In this document: in pieces, positions 33,398-43,047 of the stretch
Layout: each line of letters starts with the position of its first letter
Numbering within the stretch: the first letter of the stretch is position 1
DNA from: Agarivorans aestuarii
GTDB taxonomy: Bacteria; Pseudomonadota; Gammaproteobacteria; Enterobacterales; Celerinatantimonadaceae
DNA length: 64,000 nt
Direction: 5' to 3'
NCBI RefSeq assembly: GCF_019670125.1
Contig: NZ_AP023033.1
Coordinates: 4,616,001 to 4,680,000 of the forward strand
Made by a program: the position numbers and the translations under genes
Notes under the pieces: generated by a model
What the model saw: only the letters and a program-made list of their open reading frames with translations
The model's database searches: none
What the model was told of the DNA's origin: nothing

Positions 33398-34188
33398 TAA
33401 TCTACGACCACCGCTTGCGCTTCTTCTTCATGGCGGCGAATGATTTCACCCGCTAAAGCGAGGTAAGCCTTAGAACCATTTGACGTTTTATCATAATACA
33501 TGGCTGGCTTACCAAAGCTAGGGGCTTCGGCTAAACGCACATTTCTTGGGATCACAGTCCGATAGACTTTTTTGCCAAAGTGCTGCTTAAGTTGGTCACT
33601 CACATCTGAAGAAAGTCGATTACGTGGGTCAAACATGGTGCGTAGGATCCCCTCAACCTTAAGCTCGGGGTTCACCACAGAAGCCAGCTTACTAATGGTA
33701 TCAACCAAAGCCGTTAAACCTTCTAGCGCGTAATACTCACATTGCATTGGTACTAATACGCTATCGGCTGCCGCCATTGCATTAACCGTAAGCATGTTGA
33801 GTGATGGCGGGCAGTCAATAAAGATATAATCGTAGTAGTCGCGCACTGGCGCTAAGGCGTTACGTAAACGCACTTCGCGGGCAAAAAATTCCATCAATTT
33901 TATTTCAGCTGCAGTTACGTCTGAGTTAGCGGCAACTAAATCAAAAAATCCACTGGTATCTTTAACTGTAACTTGATCGATAGGTTCTTCATCGATCAGC
34001 AGTTCATAGGCTGTTTTTGGAACGTCGTATTTATCAACACCACTGCCCATAGTGGCATTGCCTTGTGGGTCTAGGTCAATCAACAATACTTTGCGTTTAG
34101 TGGCCGCCATAGACGCCGCTAAATTTACGCTGGTTGTAGTTTTACCTACGCCACCTTTCTGGTTGGCAACCGCAATTACTCTACCCAC
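33397..34188 (-). CDS. parA: Chromosome partitioning ATPase ParA (Soj)
   Basis: Walker-type cytoskeletal ATPase that moves ParB-origin complexes, 263 aa. The deviant Walker A is NQKGGVGKTTT near the N-terminus, with LLIDLDPQGNAT and the FIDCPPSL Walker B. It lacks the N-terminal HTH of plasmid type Ia ParA, so it is the chromosomal class. Confidence 0.96.
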   Translation of the reverse strand: MGRVIAVANQKGGVGKTTTSVNLAASMAATKRKVLLIDLDPQGNATMGSGVDKYDVPKTAYELLIDEEPIDQVTVKDTSGFFDLVAANSDVTAAEIKLMEFFAREVRLRNALAPVRDYYDYIFIDCPPSLNMLTVNAMAAADSVLVPMQCEYYALEGLTALVDTISKLASVVNPELKVEGILRTMFDPRNRLSSDVSDQLKQHFGKKVYRTVIPRNVRLAEAPSFGKPAMYYDKTSNGSKAYLALAGEIIRRHEEEAQAVVVD

Positions 34189-34199
34189 AATATTTTCGC

Positions 34200-34826
34200 C
34201 TAAGGGTTATTTTTATCAATAATAACTAGATGTCGCTGACCTTCAAGTTCGGGAACACTTAAACTCTCGATACTGTGCAGTTTTAAGCCATCAGGTAGGT
34301 TTTCTAGCTCTTGTTCAGGCACTAAGCCTTTTAAAGCATAGAATTTACCATTATTTGCGGGTAGGTGAGAACACCAGTTAAGCATATCGTCTAAAGATGC
34401 GAAGGCTCTGCTTATTACGCCATCAAAATCGAGGTTTTGTTGGTAGTTTTCTACCCGACTTTGCACCGCGGTAACATTGTCGAGCTTTAGCAAATGACAA
34501 ACTTGGCGAATAAAGGTAATCCGCTTACCTAAGCTATCAAGCAATACAAATTGTTTATCGGGATTAATAATGGCCAAAGGTAGACCAGGTAAACCTGGGC
34601 CAGTGCCAACATCAATGAAACGCTTGCCCTGTAAGTAAGGACTAACTACTAAGCTATCGAGAATATGTTTTACCATCATCTCCATAGGATCTCTTACCGA
34701 GGTAAGGTTATAAGCTTTATTCCATTTATCCAGTTGCTCAACCAAACTAACCAGTTGAAAGATTTGCAGCTCGCTGAGCTGCAAAGAAGTTTGAGCCAAT
34801 AGGCTCTGTAAGCGAGATTTTAACAC
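34200..34826 (-). CDS. rsmG: 16S rRNA m7G527 methyltransferase
   Basis: Methylates N7 of G527 in 16S rRNA using SAM, 208 aa (E. coli 207). The SAM-binding motif is [17 protein letters not shown], preceded by YNLTSVRDP. The start is GTG. It lies ten bases after mnmG, the classical gidA-gidB order. Confidence 0.95.
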   Translation of the reverse strand: MLKSRLQSLLAQTSLQLSELQIFQLVSLVEQLDKWNKAYNLTSVRDPMEMMVKHILDSLVVSPYLQGKRFIDVGTGPGLPGLPLAIINPDKQFVLLDSLGKRITFIRQVCHLLKLDNVTAVQSRVENYQQNLDFDGVISRAFASLDDMLNWCSHLPANNGKFYALKGLVPEQELENLPDGLKLHSIESLSVPELEGQRHLVIIDKNNP

Positions 34827-34835
34827 CCGATCATC

Positions 34836-36725
34836 CTAAGCTGACTTGCGCGCCAAGTCGTGTTTTTTCAAATATACCAATAGCAATGATACCGCAGCTG
34901 GGGTTATCCCTGAAATACGTGCTGCTTTACCTATGGTTTCTGGTCTGGCATTGCTTAACTTTGCAACAACCTCATTGGATAGGCCGCTAATTTTAGAGAA
35001 ATCTAAGTCTAAAGGTAGCAAAGTATTTTCATGCTTTTGGGTTTTCTTAATTTCTTCTAATTGACGTTTAATATAGCCGTCGTATTTGATCTGGATTTCA
35101 ACTTGCTCAGCAGCTGCTGGCAAATCTAGCCCAGGCCCAAAACCTTCAATTTCCATTAATTGTTGGTAATTAAGCTCTGGTCTGCGGATCAATTCTTCTA
35201 GAGAATGCTCGCGAGTAATAGGATTTTTCAACAATGGGTTGAGTTGATCTAATTGACTAGAGTTAGTGTGAACCCAAGTGTCTTTCAAACGCTGGCGCTC
35301 TAGCTCAACCGCTTCAACTTTTTTGTTAAACAATTGCCAGCGATGCTCATCAACTAAACCAAGCTTATGACCTTGCTCGGTTAAACGCATATCGGCGTTA
35401 TCTTCCCGCAGCAATAAACGATATTCGGCGCGGCTGGTGAACATGCGGTAAGGTTCTTTAGTGCCTAAGGTTGCTAGATCATCGATCAATACACCCATGT
35501 AAGCTTGGTCACGGCGTGGCGCCCAAGCTTCTTTGCCCTGTGCATACAAAGCGGCGTTAGAACCAGCAATTAAACCTTGTGCACCTGCTTCTTCATAACC
35601 GGTTGTGCCATTAATTTGCCCAGCAAAGAACAAACCTTTTAGGTATTTGTTTTCAAGGCTTTGTTTTAGATCGCGTGGGTCAAAGAAATCATATTCAATG
35701 GCATAACCAGGGCGAGTGATATGAGCATTTTCTAAGCCTTTCATCGAGTGAACTAATTCAACCTGCACATCAAACGGTAGGCTGGTAGAAATACCATTTG
35801 GATACACTTCGTGGGTGGTTAAGCCTTCTGGTTCAATAAAGATTTGGTGTGAATTTTTATCAGCAAAGCGAGTCACTTTATCTTCGATAGATGGACAATA
35901 ACGCGGCCCAATACCTTCAATTACACCAGTAAACATTGGGCTTCGGTCTAGACCATTGCGAATAATGTCATGGGTAGATTCATTGGTATGAGTGATATAA
36001 CAAGGGATCTGTTGCGGATGATCGCTTTGTTTACCAATAAACGAAAATACCGGTGTTGGTGTATCACCAGGTTGTGGCTGCATTTGACTAAAATCGATAC
36101 TGCGCGCATCAATTCGGGGTGGAGTACCGGTTTTTAAGCGATCAACACGTAATGGCAATTCACGTAAGCGTTGTGCAAGCGCGATTGATGGTGGATCGCC
36201 TGCACGACCACCAGCATGATTGTTTAAGCCAATGTGAATCATGCCACCAAGGAAAGTACCAACAGTAAGCACTACGCTACGTGCACGTAACTGTAAGCCC
36301 ATTTGAGTAACCACCCCTACGACTTGATCATTTTCTACGATCAAGTCGTCACAGGCTTGCTGAAAGATGGTTAGGTTGGCTTGGTTTTCTAAGCGTTCAC
36401 GGATAGCTGCCCGATAAAGTACTCGATCGGCTTGAGCACGGGTTGCACGAACGGCTGGTCCTTTAGATGAGTTTAGGGTTCTAAATTGGATCCCCGATAG
36501 GTCTGCAGCTTGCGCCATTAGGCCGCCTAAGGCATCAATTTCTTTTACTAAGTGACCTTTACCAATACCACCAATGGCTGGGTTACAAGACATTTGACCT
36601 AAGGTCTCAATGTTATGAGTAAGCAACAAGGTATTTTGACCCATGCGTGCAGCTGCCGCTGCTGCTTCAGTACCGGCATGACCACCGCCGATCACTATTA
36701 CGTCATATTGTTGTTTATAGAACAT
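34836..36725 (-). CDS. mnmG: tRNA uridine-34 carboxymethylaminomethyl-modifying enzyme MnmG (GidA)
   Basis: FAD enzyme that, with MnmE, installs cmnm5U at the tRNA wobble position; 629 aa, same as E. coli. The FAD-binding fold is [10 protein letters not shown] at the N-terminus, then [22 protein letters not shown] and the [13 protein letters not shown] block. First gene left of oriC, transcribed away from it. Confidence 0.97.
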   Translation of the reverse strand: MFYKQQYDVIVIGGGHAGTEAAAAAARMGQNTLLLTHNIETLGQMSCNPAIGGIGKGHLVKEIDALGGLMAQAADLSGIQFRTLNSSKGPAVRATRAQADRVLYRAAIRERLENQANLTIFQQACDDLIVENDQVVGVVTQMGLQLRARSVVLTVGTFLGGMIHIGLNNHAGGRAGDPPSIALAQRLRELPLRVDRLKTGTPPRIDARSIDFSQMQPQPGDTPTPVFSFIGKQSDHPQQIPCYITHTNESTHDIIRNGLDRSPMFTGVIEGIGPRYCPSIEDKVTRFADKNSHQIFIEPEGLTTHEVYPNGISTSLPFDVQVELVHSMKGLENAHITRPGYAIEYDFFDPRDLKQSLENKYLKGLFFAGQINGTTGYEEAGAQGLIAGSNAALYAQGKEAWAPRRDQAYMGVLIDDLATLGTKEPYRMFTSRAEYRLLLREDNADMRLTEQGHKLGLVDEHRWQLFNKKVEAVELERQRLKDTWVHTNSSQLDQLNPLLKNPITREHSLEELIRRPELNYQQLMEIEGFGPGLDLPAAAEQVEIQIKYDGYIKRQLEEIKKTQKHENTLLPLDLDFSKISGLSNEVVAKLSNARPETIGKAARISGITPAAVSLLLVYLKKHDLARKSA

Positions 36726-36769
36726 TTGCTATTACCTCGAACCAGCCTAATCCCAAAAGGGTGCGACAT

Positions 36770-37092
36770 TTTACTGGTTAAGTGGCGATAAGGGAATGCT
36801 TAGATCAGAATTAGATCAGCACTAGATCTCTTATAAATATATATAAGATCTTTTTTTAAAGATCTTTTATTAGATCTACTATTAGTAACGAGCTGATCTG
36901 TAGATAAGTGATTTTTTAGCTTTATGATCATCAACTTAATTAAGATCAGATCTTGTTAATGAAGGGCGATCTAAGCAGGGGAAAAACTGGGATCTAAATT
37001 ACTGTTTATCCACAGGTAGAATTAGGTATAAGCTTATCCATAGGAATAACTATGTTAAATTAATAGCTAATCCCTATGGTTATCCACAATGT
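36770..37092. other. oriC: Chromosomal replication origin (oriC)
   Basis: The gap between mnmG and mioC has the E. coli-type origin layout. There are 12 GATC sites between 36803 and 36994. Four AT-rich 13-mer-like units beginning GATCT stand at 36825, 36847, 36861 and 36873 on the mnmG side (the unwinding element). DnaA boxes are TTATCCACA at 37006-37014 and 37080-37088 (perfect), TTATCCATA at 37034-37042, and an inverted one-mismatch box at 36899-36907. Confidence 0.93.
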
Positions 37093-37536
37093 TTAGTTCA
37101 CATTTAGTTCATTTTTCCAGCTTTCTAACCAGCTAGCTGCTGGCTCTTCAGGCACTGGTTCTAGATCCACATCTATTTCTAAGCGTTCTTTTAGCTTTTT
37201 GGCACCCAATTTATTTAAGGTTTGGTCAAGATCCTTACCTGCACCACAAAAGGTATCGTAGCTGCTACTTCCAATGGCTACTACGCTATAAGAAACCGCT
37301 GAAAGATCTGGTTGCTGTTCAAGTAAGTATTGAAAAAAGGGCTGCAAGTTATCAGGTACATCTCCTGCACCATGAGTAGAGCTACAAATAAGCCAAAAAG
37401 CCGGTTGTTTAAGTTCGCTAAATTCAGCATCTAGGTGAATTTTCACTTGGTGCTGTTCTTTTAACAGAGCTTCTAGCTCATCTGCTACGTATTCAGCCGA
37501 ACCGAGGGTTGATCCAACAATAATTTCTATATCCAC
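37093..37536 (-). CDS. mioC: Flavodoxin-like protein MioC
   Basis: FMN-binding protein of 147 aa, same length as E. coli MioC. The FMN phosphate loop is GSTLGSAEYVAD and the second flavin loop is SSTHGAGDVPDN. It is read towards oriC, as in E. coli, where its transcription passes through the origin. Confidence 0.93.
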   Translation of the reverse strand: MDIEIIVGSTLGSAEYVADELEALLKEQHQVKIHLDAEFSELKQPAFWLICSSTHGAGDVPDNLQPFFQYLLEQQPDLSAVSYSVVAIGSSSYDTFCGAGKDLDQTLNKLGAKKLKERLEIDVDLEPVPEEPAASWLESWKNELNVN

Positions 37537-37630
37537 TTACGATCCTTTTAATGTTGACTGTTTTAGCCATTGTAACGTGATCTTAAGTGCTTTAACTAGC
37601 TGCGAGTTTGCTGTGATCTAGTTGTTGATA

Positions 37631-37644
37631 GTTTCACGTGAAAC
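37631..37644. promoter_or_regulatory. parS: parS centromere-like site
   Basis: GTTTCACGTGAAAC, a perfect 14-bp palindrome equal to the core of the bacterial parS consensus. It lies about 550 bp from oriC's DnaA boxes and near parAB, where ParB is expected to load. Confidence 0.93.
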
Positions 37645-37732
37645 CTCCGCAAAATTCCAACAAACCACCAGCTATAGTAATGATCCCAATTATTGGGTGT
37701 GAATAACACTTGTGCACAAATCGCGTATGTCA

Positions 37733-38611
37733 CTAATTCGGTTTGTTTCTAAACTCTGCTTTACATAGGTTTATTATGGCTTGTTGAGCTGGCGACATAC
37801 TGCCCTGTTTACTATAAATGAGTCCTAGTTGTTCATTCGCTATCGCATCGTTGTGCGCCACTACCACCAGATCACCCGATTGGATATAGGGGCTGAGTTG
37901 CTGTTGTTGACCTACAAATACCCCAACCCCGCGCAGGCAAAGCTCAATCGCTAGTGAGTGATGCTCCACCGCTATTTGCCGTTGTACGGTATCAGGATCC
38001 CACAATTGGGTATTGGTAGAGGAGAGCACGGTTATCCAAGTATGGCTAAGTACTTGCTGAAGCGTGGTTGAGCTTGCCGATGCCAGCTGATGACTTGGTG
38101 AACATACCGCTACTACTGGCATTTCACATAAAGGTTCTACGGTAAATTGATTGGGGAAAGCATCTCGGTAAAAGCAAATAGCTAAATCTAATGATGGCTG
38201 TTGTTGCCAGTTGAGTAGCTGCTCATCGCGGCGTTGGTAAATATGTAAATCTACTTGCGGATAGGCTTGGTTAAATTGACTAAGCACTTTTGCTATAGCG
38301 CTATCTTGCAAATAAGCACTTACTCCAAGGTTTAATCTTAAACAGTCCAGGTTGGCAATTTGCTCTACCTGTTCGTTTAGGTGCTGTTTTGCACTTAGTA
38401 ACTGCTCACACAAGGGCAGCATTTTTAAACCTTGGGCGCTTAATACTGGCTTATGACCATTGCGGGTAAACAATTCTATATTCCAATCAATTTCTAGGTG
38501 GGTTATCCATTGGCTCAGTTGAGCTCGGTTCTTTTGCATCTTTTTAGCGGCTGCAGTAATACTGCCCAGCTGATGACTTAATACAAATGCTTGAATCGCT
38601 TGAAGGTTCAT
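37733..38611 (-). CDS. LysR family transcriptional regulator
   Basis: 292 aa. The N-terminal winged HTH (MNLQAIQAFVLSHQLGSITAAAKKM, then KNRAQLSQWITHLE) is followed by a periplasmic-binding-protein-like effector domain from about residue 90. The ligand is unknown. It is divergent from the KdgM-like porin gene, with about 155 bases between the start codons, and may regulate it; this is inference from position. Confidence 0.85.
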   Translation of the reverse strand: MNLQAIQAFVLSHQLGSITAAAKKMQKNRAQLSQWITHLEIDWNIELFTRNGHKPVLSAQGLKMLPLCEQLLSAKQHLNEQVEQIANLDCLRLNLGVSAYLQDSAIAKVLSQFNQAYPQVDLHIYQRRDEQLLNWQQQPSLDLAICFYRDAFPNQFTVEPLCEMPVVAVCSPSHQLASASSTTLQQVLSHTWITVLSSTNTQLWDPDTVQRQIAVEHHSLAIELCLRGVGVFVGQQQQLSPYIQSGDLVVVAHNDAIANEQLGLIYSKQGSMSPAQQAIINLCKAEFRNKPN

Positions 38612-38766
38612 ATTTACTTCTCTGTGTTAGTAAAAGCTAACAGACTCTGATTTGTTAGCCTTGTGCTATCTCTTCATCATAGCGGCGATGGACAGTTTTA
38701 AGAGTATGTAACTGGTACTCAATGATGCACGGATGTTTTAGTAATCACCTACTGAAAGGTTCCAAA

Positions 38767-39489
38767 ATGAAAAAAATTATCGTCGCTTCAACCGTTTCAC
38801 TTGCCTTGTTTAGCCAACTTGCATCGGCTAACGCAATTCGCGGTGAAGTCGCTGCAGAAAGTAATCGCAATGGTCCTCACCTTGGTATTTTAAAAGGTGG
38901 CTATGAGTTTGATACAGACTACGGCCAATTTGGTTTTGATGTTGAAGCTAAAAGCCGTTTAGGTGGCAAGCCTTACGGTGAAAATCAGCATGAGTCTGGT
39001 TTACATGAAGCTACTTTTGCCGCTGATTATACTTACAAGTTTGGTAATGCTTACGTTCAACCTCGCGTTGAATATACACGTAACGTAGCCAACGATGCTA
39101 ATACTGGAAAGTTTGCCTTAAAAGGCGGTTATAACTTTGATAATGGTATTTTTGTCGCTGCGCGCTACCGTTATGAGGATACTCAAAACAATGGTTTTAG
39201 TAAGACCGAATTGGGTGATGTGAAAACCAACCGAACTGATTTAACCGCTGGTTGGGCTGGTGATATTGTGGGTGTGTCTTTTAACTACATTAATAAAGAC
39301 GCCAATGCAGAACACCAAACTAACAACCTGAAAATCAATGAACTAGAGACTAAGATTTTCCTAACTAATTTAGGAAGCTACCAGCCTTATGTTCAATACA
39401 CTCAGAAAAACTTTGATAGTACCGGTTACAACAGTACGCCACTTAAAGATGATAGCCAGATTAAACTTGGCGTAAGCATGAAGTTTTAA
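38767..39489 (+). CDS. KdgM/NanC-like oligosaccharide porin
   Basis: 240 aa from the ATG at 38767, which has AAAGG seven bases upstream and opens a clean signal peptide (MKKIIVASTVSLALFSQLASA). The mature protein is a small barrel with repeated aromatic strands and a C-terminal Phe (LGVSMKF). Pattern and size fit the KdgM family of monomeric porins for acidic oligosaccharides (oligogalacturonate, sialic acid). I cannot assign the sugar. It is followed by a terminator and divergent from a LysR gene. Confidence 0.7.
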   Translation: MKKIIVASTVSLALFSQLASANAIRGEVAAESNRNGPHLGILKGGYEFDTDYGQFGFDVEAKSRLGGKPYGENQHESGLHEATFAADYTYKFGNAYVQPRVEYTRNVANDANTGKFALKGGYNFDNGIFVAARYRYEDTQNNGFSKTELGDVKTNRTDLTAGWAGDIVGVSFNYINKDANAEHQTNNLKINELETKIFLTNLGSYQPYVQYTQKNFDSTGYNSTPLKDDSQIKLGVSMKF

Positions 39490-39499
39490 GCGAACAAAA

Positions 39500-39524
39500 G
39501 AAGAGCGCCTAATGGCGCTCTTTT
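39500..39524. terminator. Bidirectional terminator
   Basis: AAGAGCGCC / GGCGCTCTT with a TAAT loop and T/A runs on each side, between the convergent KdgM-like porin and cioB genes. Confidence 0.8.
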
Positions 39525-39548
39525 AATGGGGTGAGTTGTTAGCAATTC

Positions 39549-40553
39549 TTAGTGGTAATTAAGTGAAGTAGCTTTGCCTCTAAATACCCAGTAAGAGAAG
39601 GCTGTGTAGGCCAAAATTACCGGCACTACCACTAGTGCACCGACTAAAATTACAACCAGTGACTCTGGTGCTGATGCTGCCTCCCAAATATCCATTTGTC
39701 CGGGCACAACATCCGGGAAGAAGCTAAAGCCTAGTGCGCTAAAACATAGCAAAAATATCAGCATCACTAAGCTAAAGGGCACCCAGCAGTGGCGATCATT
39801 TTCTTTAGGTAAACGGCCCAACAAAAAGTCGTTAAACAAAAATGCCGCAAAACACAAAGCTGGGATCAACAATACAAACATCACTAATGGAAAATCAAAC
39901 CAGCGATCAAATACTCCTGGGTTCACTAAAGGGTTAACAATAGATACCGCTATTACTCCCATGAAACAAAAACGTCCGGTGGTTTTTGTCCAGGCAACAG
40001 CACGTTGCTGTAAGTTGTCTTCGGTTTTCATTACTAGCCAAGCTGCGCCAATGTAACTGTATGCTGCGGTAACCCCTAAGCCACTAAGTAAGCCAAATAA
40101 ATGGGTGCTTATGCCACCTTCAAAACCCATCACATACAAACCAAGCATGTAGCCCTGCGCCAAGGTGGTGAGTATTGAACCGGCTTTAAAGGTTCTGTCC
40201 CAAGCTAACTTATGGTCCACTGCTGCTTTGGCTCTAAAGTCAAAAGCTACGCCACGCATAATAAGTCCGATCAGCATAATTGCGACTGGAATATACAAGT
40301 GGTAGAGCACGATGCTATGCGCTGCTGGAAAGGCAATGAGCATGATGCCAACTGCCAGTACTAACCAGGTTTCGTTAGCATCCCAAAACGGACCAATAGA
40401 GGCAATCATAGTATCGCGCTGCGCTTCGTCGGCTTCGCCCATTGGCAGTAATATGCCTACTCCCAAATCGTAGCCATCAAGTATTGCGTAGATAAGAACA
40501 GAAAGTCCCATTAAACCGATGAATATTACCGGTAACCAGTAGGCGTCCATCAT
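39549..40553 (-). CDS. cioB: Cytochrome bd-type quinol oxidase subunit II (CioB type)
   Basis: Inner-membrane subunit of 334 aa with about eight hydrophobic segments. It has the conserved opening WLPVIFIGLMGLSVLIYAILDGYDLGVG in style and the FWDANETWLVLAVG block. Length matches CioB (about 335) rather than E. coli CydB (379). Its start overlaps the cioA stop by four bases. No cydX-like small gene follows: only 59 bases separate its stop from the barrel-protein gene. Confidence 0.9.
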   Translation of the reverse strand: MMDAYWLPVIFIGLMGLSVLIYAILDGYDLGVGILLPMGEADEAQRDTMIASIGPFWDANETWLVLAVGIMLIAFPAAHSIVLYHLYIPVAIMLIGLIMRGVAFDFRAKAAVDHKLAWDRTFKAGSILTTLAQGYMLGLYVMGFEGGISTHLFGLLSGLGVTAAYSYIGAAWLVMKTEDNLQQRAVAWTKTTGRFCFMGVIAVSIVNPLVNPGVFDRWFDFPLVMFVLLIPALCFAAFLFNDFLLGRLPKENDRHCWVPFSLVMLIFLLCFSALGFSFFPDVVPGQMDIWEAASAPESLVVILVGALVVVPVILAYTAFSYWVFRGKATSLNYH

Positions 40554-41941
40554 GCTTTAGCACTCCCTTCAACGTTGTCTTGTGGCTGATTAACATTGGT
40601 TAAGTTGCCGTCGGGTTTGGGTTCGTTGGTTTCAAACTCTTCTTCTTTTACGGCTTTACGTGCCATCAAAAATACCGTGTGAATATAGGCCACTAATAAG
40701 AAGCTATACACAATTAGATACATGGCTAAAGAAAATGCCACGTTGGAAGCGGGTAGGCTGGTTACAGCATCTTCGGTTCTTAGCACTCCGGTTACTAACC
40801 AGGGTTGGCGGCCTATTTCGGTTACATACCAGCCGGCAAGGGTGGCTACCCAACCCGAGAAGGTTGTACCTACCAATACTTTTAGCATCCAGTTTGGCAT
40901 TTTGCCTTTGCGTACCATGTGGTAGCTACCAAACCAGCTTAAAGCGAGCATTAATAAACCTAAGCCCACCATTACTCTAAAGCTCCAAAACACTGGTGCT
41001 ACTGGCGGGTGCTCGTTTTCAAATTCGTTTAAGCCTTTAATTTCACCGTTTAAATCGTGGGTAAGAATAAGGCTGGCCAAGTTAGGAATGCCAATGGCAT
41101 ATTTGTTGGTCTTAGTTTCTTCGTCTGGTAATGCAAACAATAATAATGGAGCACCTTTTTCGGTTTCCCAAACACCTTCAATCGCTGCAATTTTAGCTGG
41201 CTGGTGTTCTAAGGTATTTAAACCGTGATAATCACCCACTAAGGCTTGAGTAGGCGCAAGTACTGCCGCCACCAGCAAACTAATTTTTAGGGTTAAGCGA
41301 GGGGCTTTTTTTACATCGCCTTTCAAAATTCGATAAGCAGAAATACCCGCGATAAAGAAAGAAGCCGTTAAGCCAGAGGCGATAAGCATGTGGGTTAAGC
41401 GATAGGGAAACGAAGGATTAAATACAATGGCAAACCAATCGGTAGGGAAGGCAACACCATCTCGCATTTCAAAACCCGCTGGAGTTTGCATCCAAGAGTC
41501 TAAGGCTAAAATCCAAAATGCCGACAAGCTAGTACCAATGGCTACCAATATGGTAGATAAAGTATGTACCTTGTTAGGTACGCGCTTAATACCGAACAAC
41601 ATAATGCCCAAGAAGGTGGCTTCTAAGAAAAAGGCGGTGAGTACTTCGTAACCGAGTAAGGGACCAGCAATATTACCTACGGTTTCCATATAACCTGGCC
41701 AGTTGGTACCAAACTGGAATGACATAGTAATGCCACTTACTACGCCAATTGCGAAAGAAAGCGCAAATACCTTCACCCAAAATCGGTAAGCACGCATCCA
41801 CACGGGATTGCCTGTCATGTCGTGGCGAACTTTAAAAAAAACTAGGAACCAACACATCGCAATGGTGATGGTGGGAAACAGGATGTGAAAGCTGATATTG
41901 GCAGCAAACTGTATCCTTGAGAGCATTAGGGCATCAAGCAT
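40550..41941 (-). CDS. cioA: Cytochrome bd-type quinol oxidase subunit I (CioA type)
   Basis: Haem-bearing subunit that oxidises quinol and reduces oxygen, 463 aa. His19 (FHILFPT), the His in YRLTHMLIASG and the Met in FRVMVGLG correspond to the haem ligands. The segment after EHQPAKIAAIEG is short (no long Q-loop insert of E. coli CydA, 522 aa), which places it in the CIO subgroup often tolerant of cyanide. It is cotranscribed with cioB and follows the GbsR-type gene by 30 bases. Confidence 0.9.
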   Translation of the reverse strand: MLDALMLSRIQFAANISFHILFPTITIAMCWFLVFFKVRHDMTGNPVWMRAYRFWVKVFALSFAIGVVSGITMSFQFGTNWPGYMETVGNIAGPLLGYEVLTAFFLEATFLGIMLFGIKRVPNKVHTLSTILVAIGTSLSAFWILALDSWMQTPAGFEMRDGVAFPTDWFAIVFNPSFPYRLTHMLIASGLTASFFIAGISAYRILKGDVKKAPRLTLKISLLVAAVLAPTQALVGDYHGLNTLEHQPAKIAAIEGVWETEKGAPLLLFALPDEETKTNKYAIGIPNLASLILTHDLNGEIKGLNEFENEHPPVAPVFWSFRVMVGLGLLMLALSWFGSYHMVRKGKMPNWMLKVLVGTTFSGWVATLAGWYVTEIGRQPWLVTGVLRTEDAVTSLPASNVAFSLAMYLIVYSFLLVAYIHTVFLMARKAVKEEEFETNEPKPDGNLTNVNQPQDNVEGSAKA

Positions 41942-41971
41942 GGTTAAGCCTCGTTAAGGTTGATAATCTCA

Positions 41972-42532
41972 TTAGCTGGCGGCAGATCCTTTGTTACCAA
42001 CGATTTTGTCTTTTAACTCTAAAATTCTGCTAATACCTGAGCCCATTTTCATTAAACTCTGTAGTTTGTCGGGATTCATAGTATTAAGTGCGTATGACCA
42101 CTGAGTGATTAACTCTAAGAGATCGTGGATCTCTTCCATTTTTTGCTGAGTAAACTGGTCTGCTTCGTTTTCTGGTTCTTCCAATAAATTAGAACGTAGT
42201 AAAGACAGGGTTGGGTCAACTTCGCGCTTACTGCGTTCTTCAAATACAGTTCTCGCCATATCCCAAATGGACCCGGCGGCAGTAAAAAATTCTCGGCGTT
42301 GACCTGCTTGGTGGCTTAGCTTTACTAAGCGCCAAGACTGTAATTCTTTTAAACCCATGCTGACGTTGCCGCGGCTAATGCCCAGCTGTTGCATAATTTG
42401 TTCGGCGTGCAAAGGCTCTTTATTAATCACTAACAAAGCCAATATTTGGCCAACCGTTCGGTTAAAACCCCAACGGCTGCCCATTTCGCCAAAATGAAGA
42501 ACAAAAGCTTGGCTCTTCTCTGATAATTGCAC
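41972..42532 (-). CDS. GbsR/MarR family transcriptional regulator
   Basis: 186 aa with a winged helix-turn-helix in the first half (PLHAEQIMQQLGISRGNVSMGLKELQSWRLV in pattern) typical of GbsR-like repressors. The C-terminal half is helical and charged. It is the first gene of an apparent operon with cioAB and may control the oxidase. It starts at GTG. Confidence 0.82.
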   Translation of the reverse strand: MQLSEKSQAFVLHFGEMGSRWGFNRTVGQILALLVINKEPLHAEQIMQQLGISRGNVSMGLKELQSWRLVKLSHQAGQRREFFTAAGSIWDMARTVFEERSKREVDPTLSLLRSNLLEEPENEADQFTQQKMEEIHDLLELITQWSYALNTMNPDKLQSLMKMGSGISRILELKDKIVGNKGSAAS

Positions 42533-43047
42533 GCGCTAAATCCTTTTATTGAACTTTCAGAAAACAGTGAAACTTTAATTGAAAATTGATTTAAGTCAAT
42601 ATTTTTAGCGATAATTGATGGGGAGTGATGAAACTGTGAGGTGGGTTTAGCTTAGTTTGAGGATGGAGCAAGAAGGCAATATAAACCTGACAATTGCTTT
42701 ATGTTTATTGGCTGATTATCAGGTTTAATTGATTTTACTTGTTGGTATGTAGAGATAGTAAGTAGTTACTTATTACTTTCCGATACAGAAAGTGAAGATG
42801 CCCATAAACACAGGTGTGGTTGCACACTTGGGGGACCGATTGGGGACCAAACTGATAAATGTGTTCTTAACCCAGTGCACTTTCCTTATAGAATATAGTC
42901 GTTTGTTGCACTTCCTCAATAGATTTTTGCCATGTTTAATGGTTTAGCTGTAAAACCTATAAATAACCATTATCCGGTGTTTTTAGTTCTGCTAATGGTT
43001 ATTTTTGACTTTAGTTCGCTATAGAGCTTTGGTAAGGCCTGAGAATC
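42533..43047. other. Gene-free junction left of the accessory segment
   Basis: About 515 bases. The right half contains two blocks repeated at 53.4-53.56 kb (42788-42809 and 42869-42899). Between them stand two close copies of TTGGGG(G)ACC at 42828-42837 and 42840-42848, a pattern often met at integrase attachment regions. No open frame of note. Confidence 0.55.
42788..42899 (+). repeat. Direct repeat R1, left edge of accessory segment
   Basis: Two blocks: GAAAGTGAAGATGCCCATAA plus AC (42788-42809), and from AACCCAGTGCAC to ATAGAATATAGT (42869-42899). Both recur in the same order and orientation at 53425-53559, the first with one mismatch and the second with several. The spacer differs. Confidence 0.6.

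Noticed and set aside
39490-39548. cydX-like small subunit gene after cioB
   Set aside because: The gap is 59 bases and is filled by a terminator; no frame of suitable length.
42828-42848. Active integrase attachment site
   Set aside because: Only a doublet of TTGGGG(G)ACC is present and there is no integrase gene nearby; kept as weak support for the island only.
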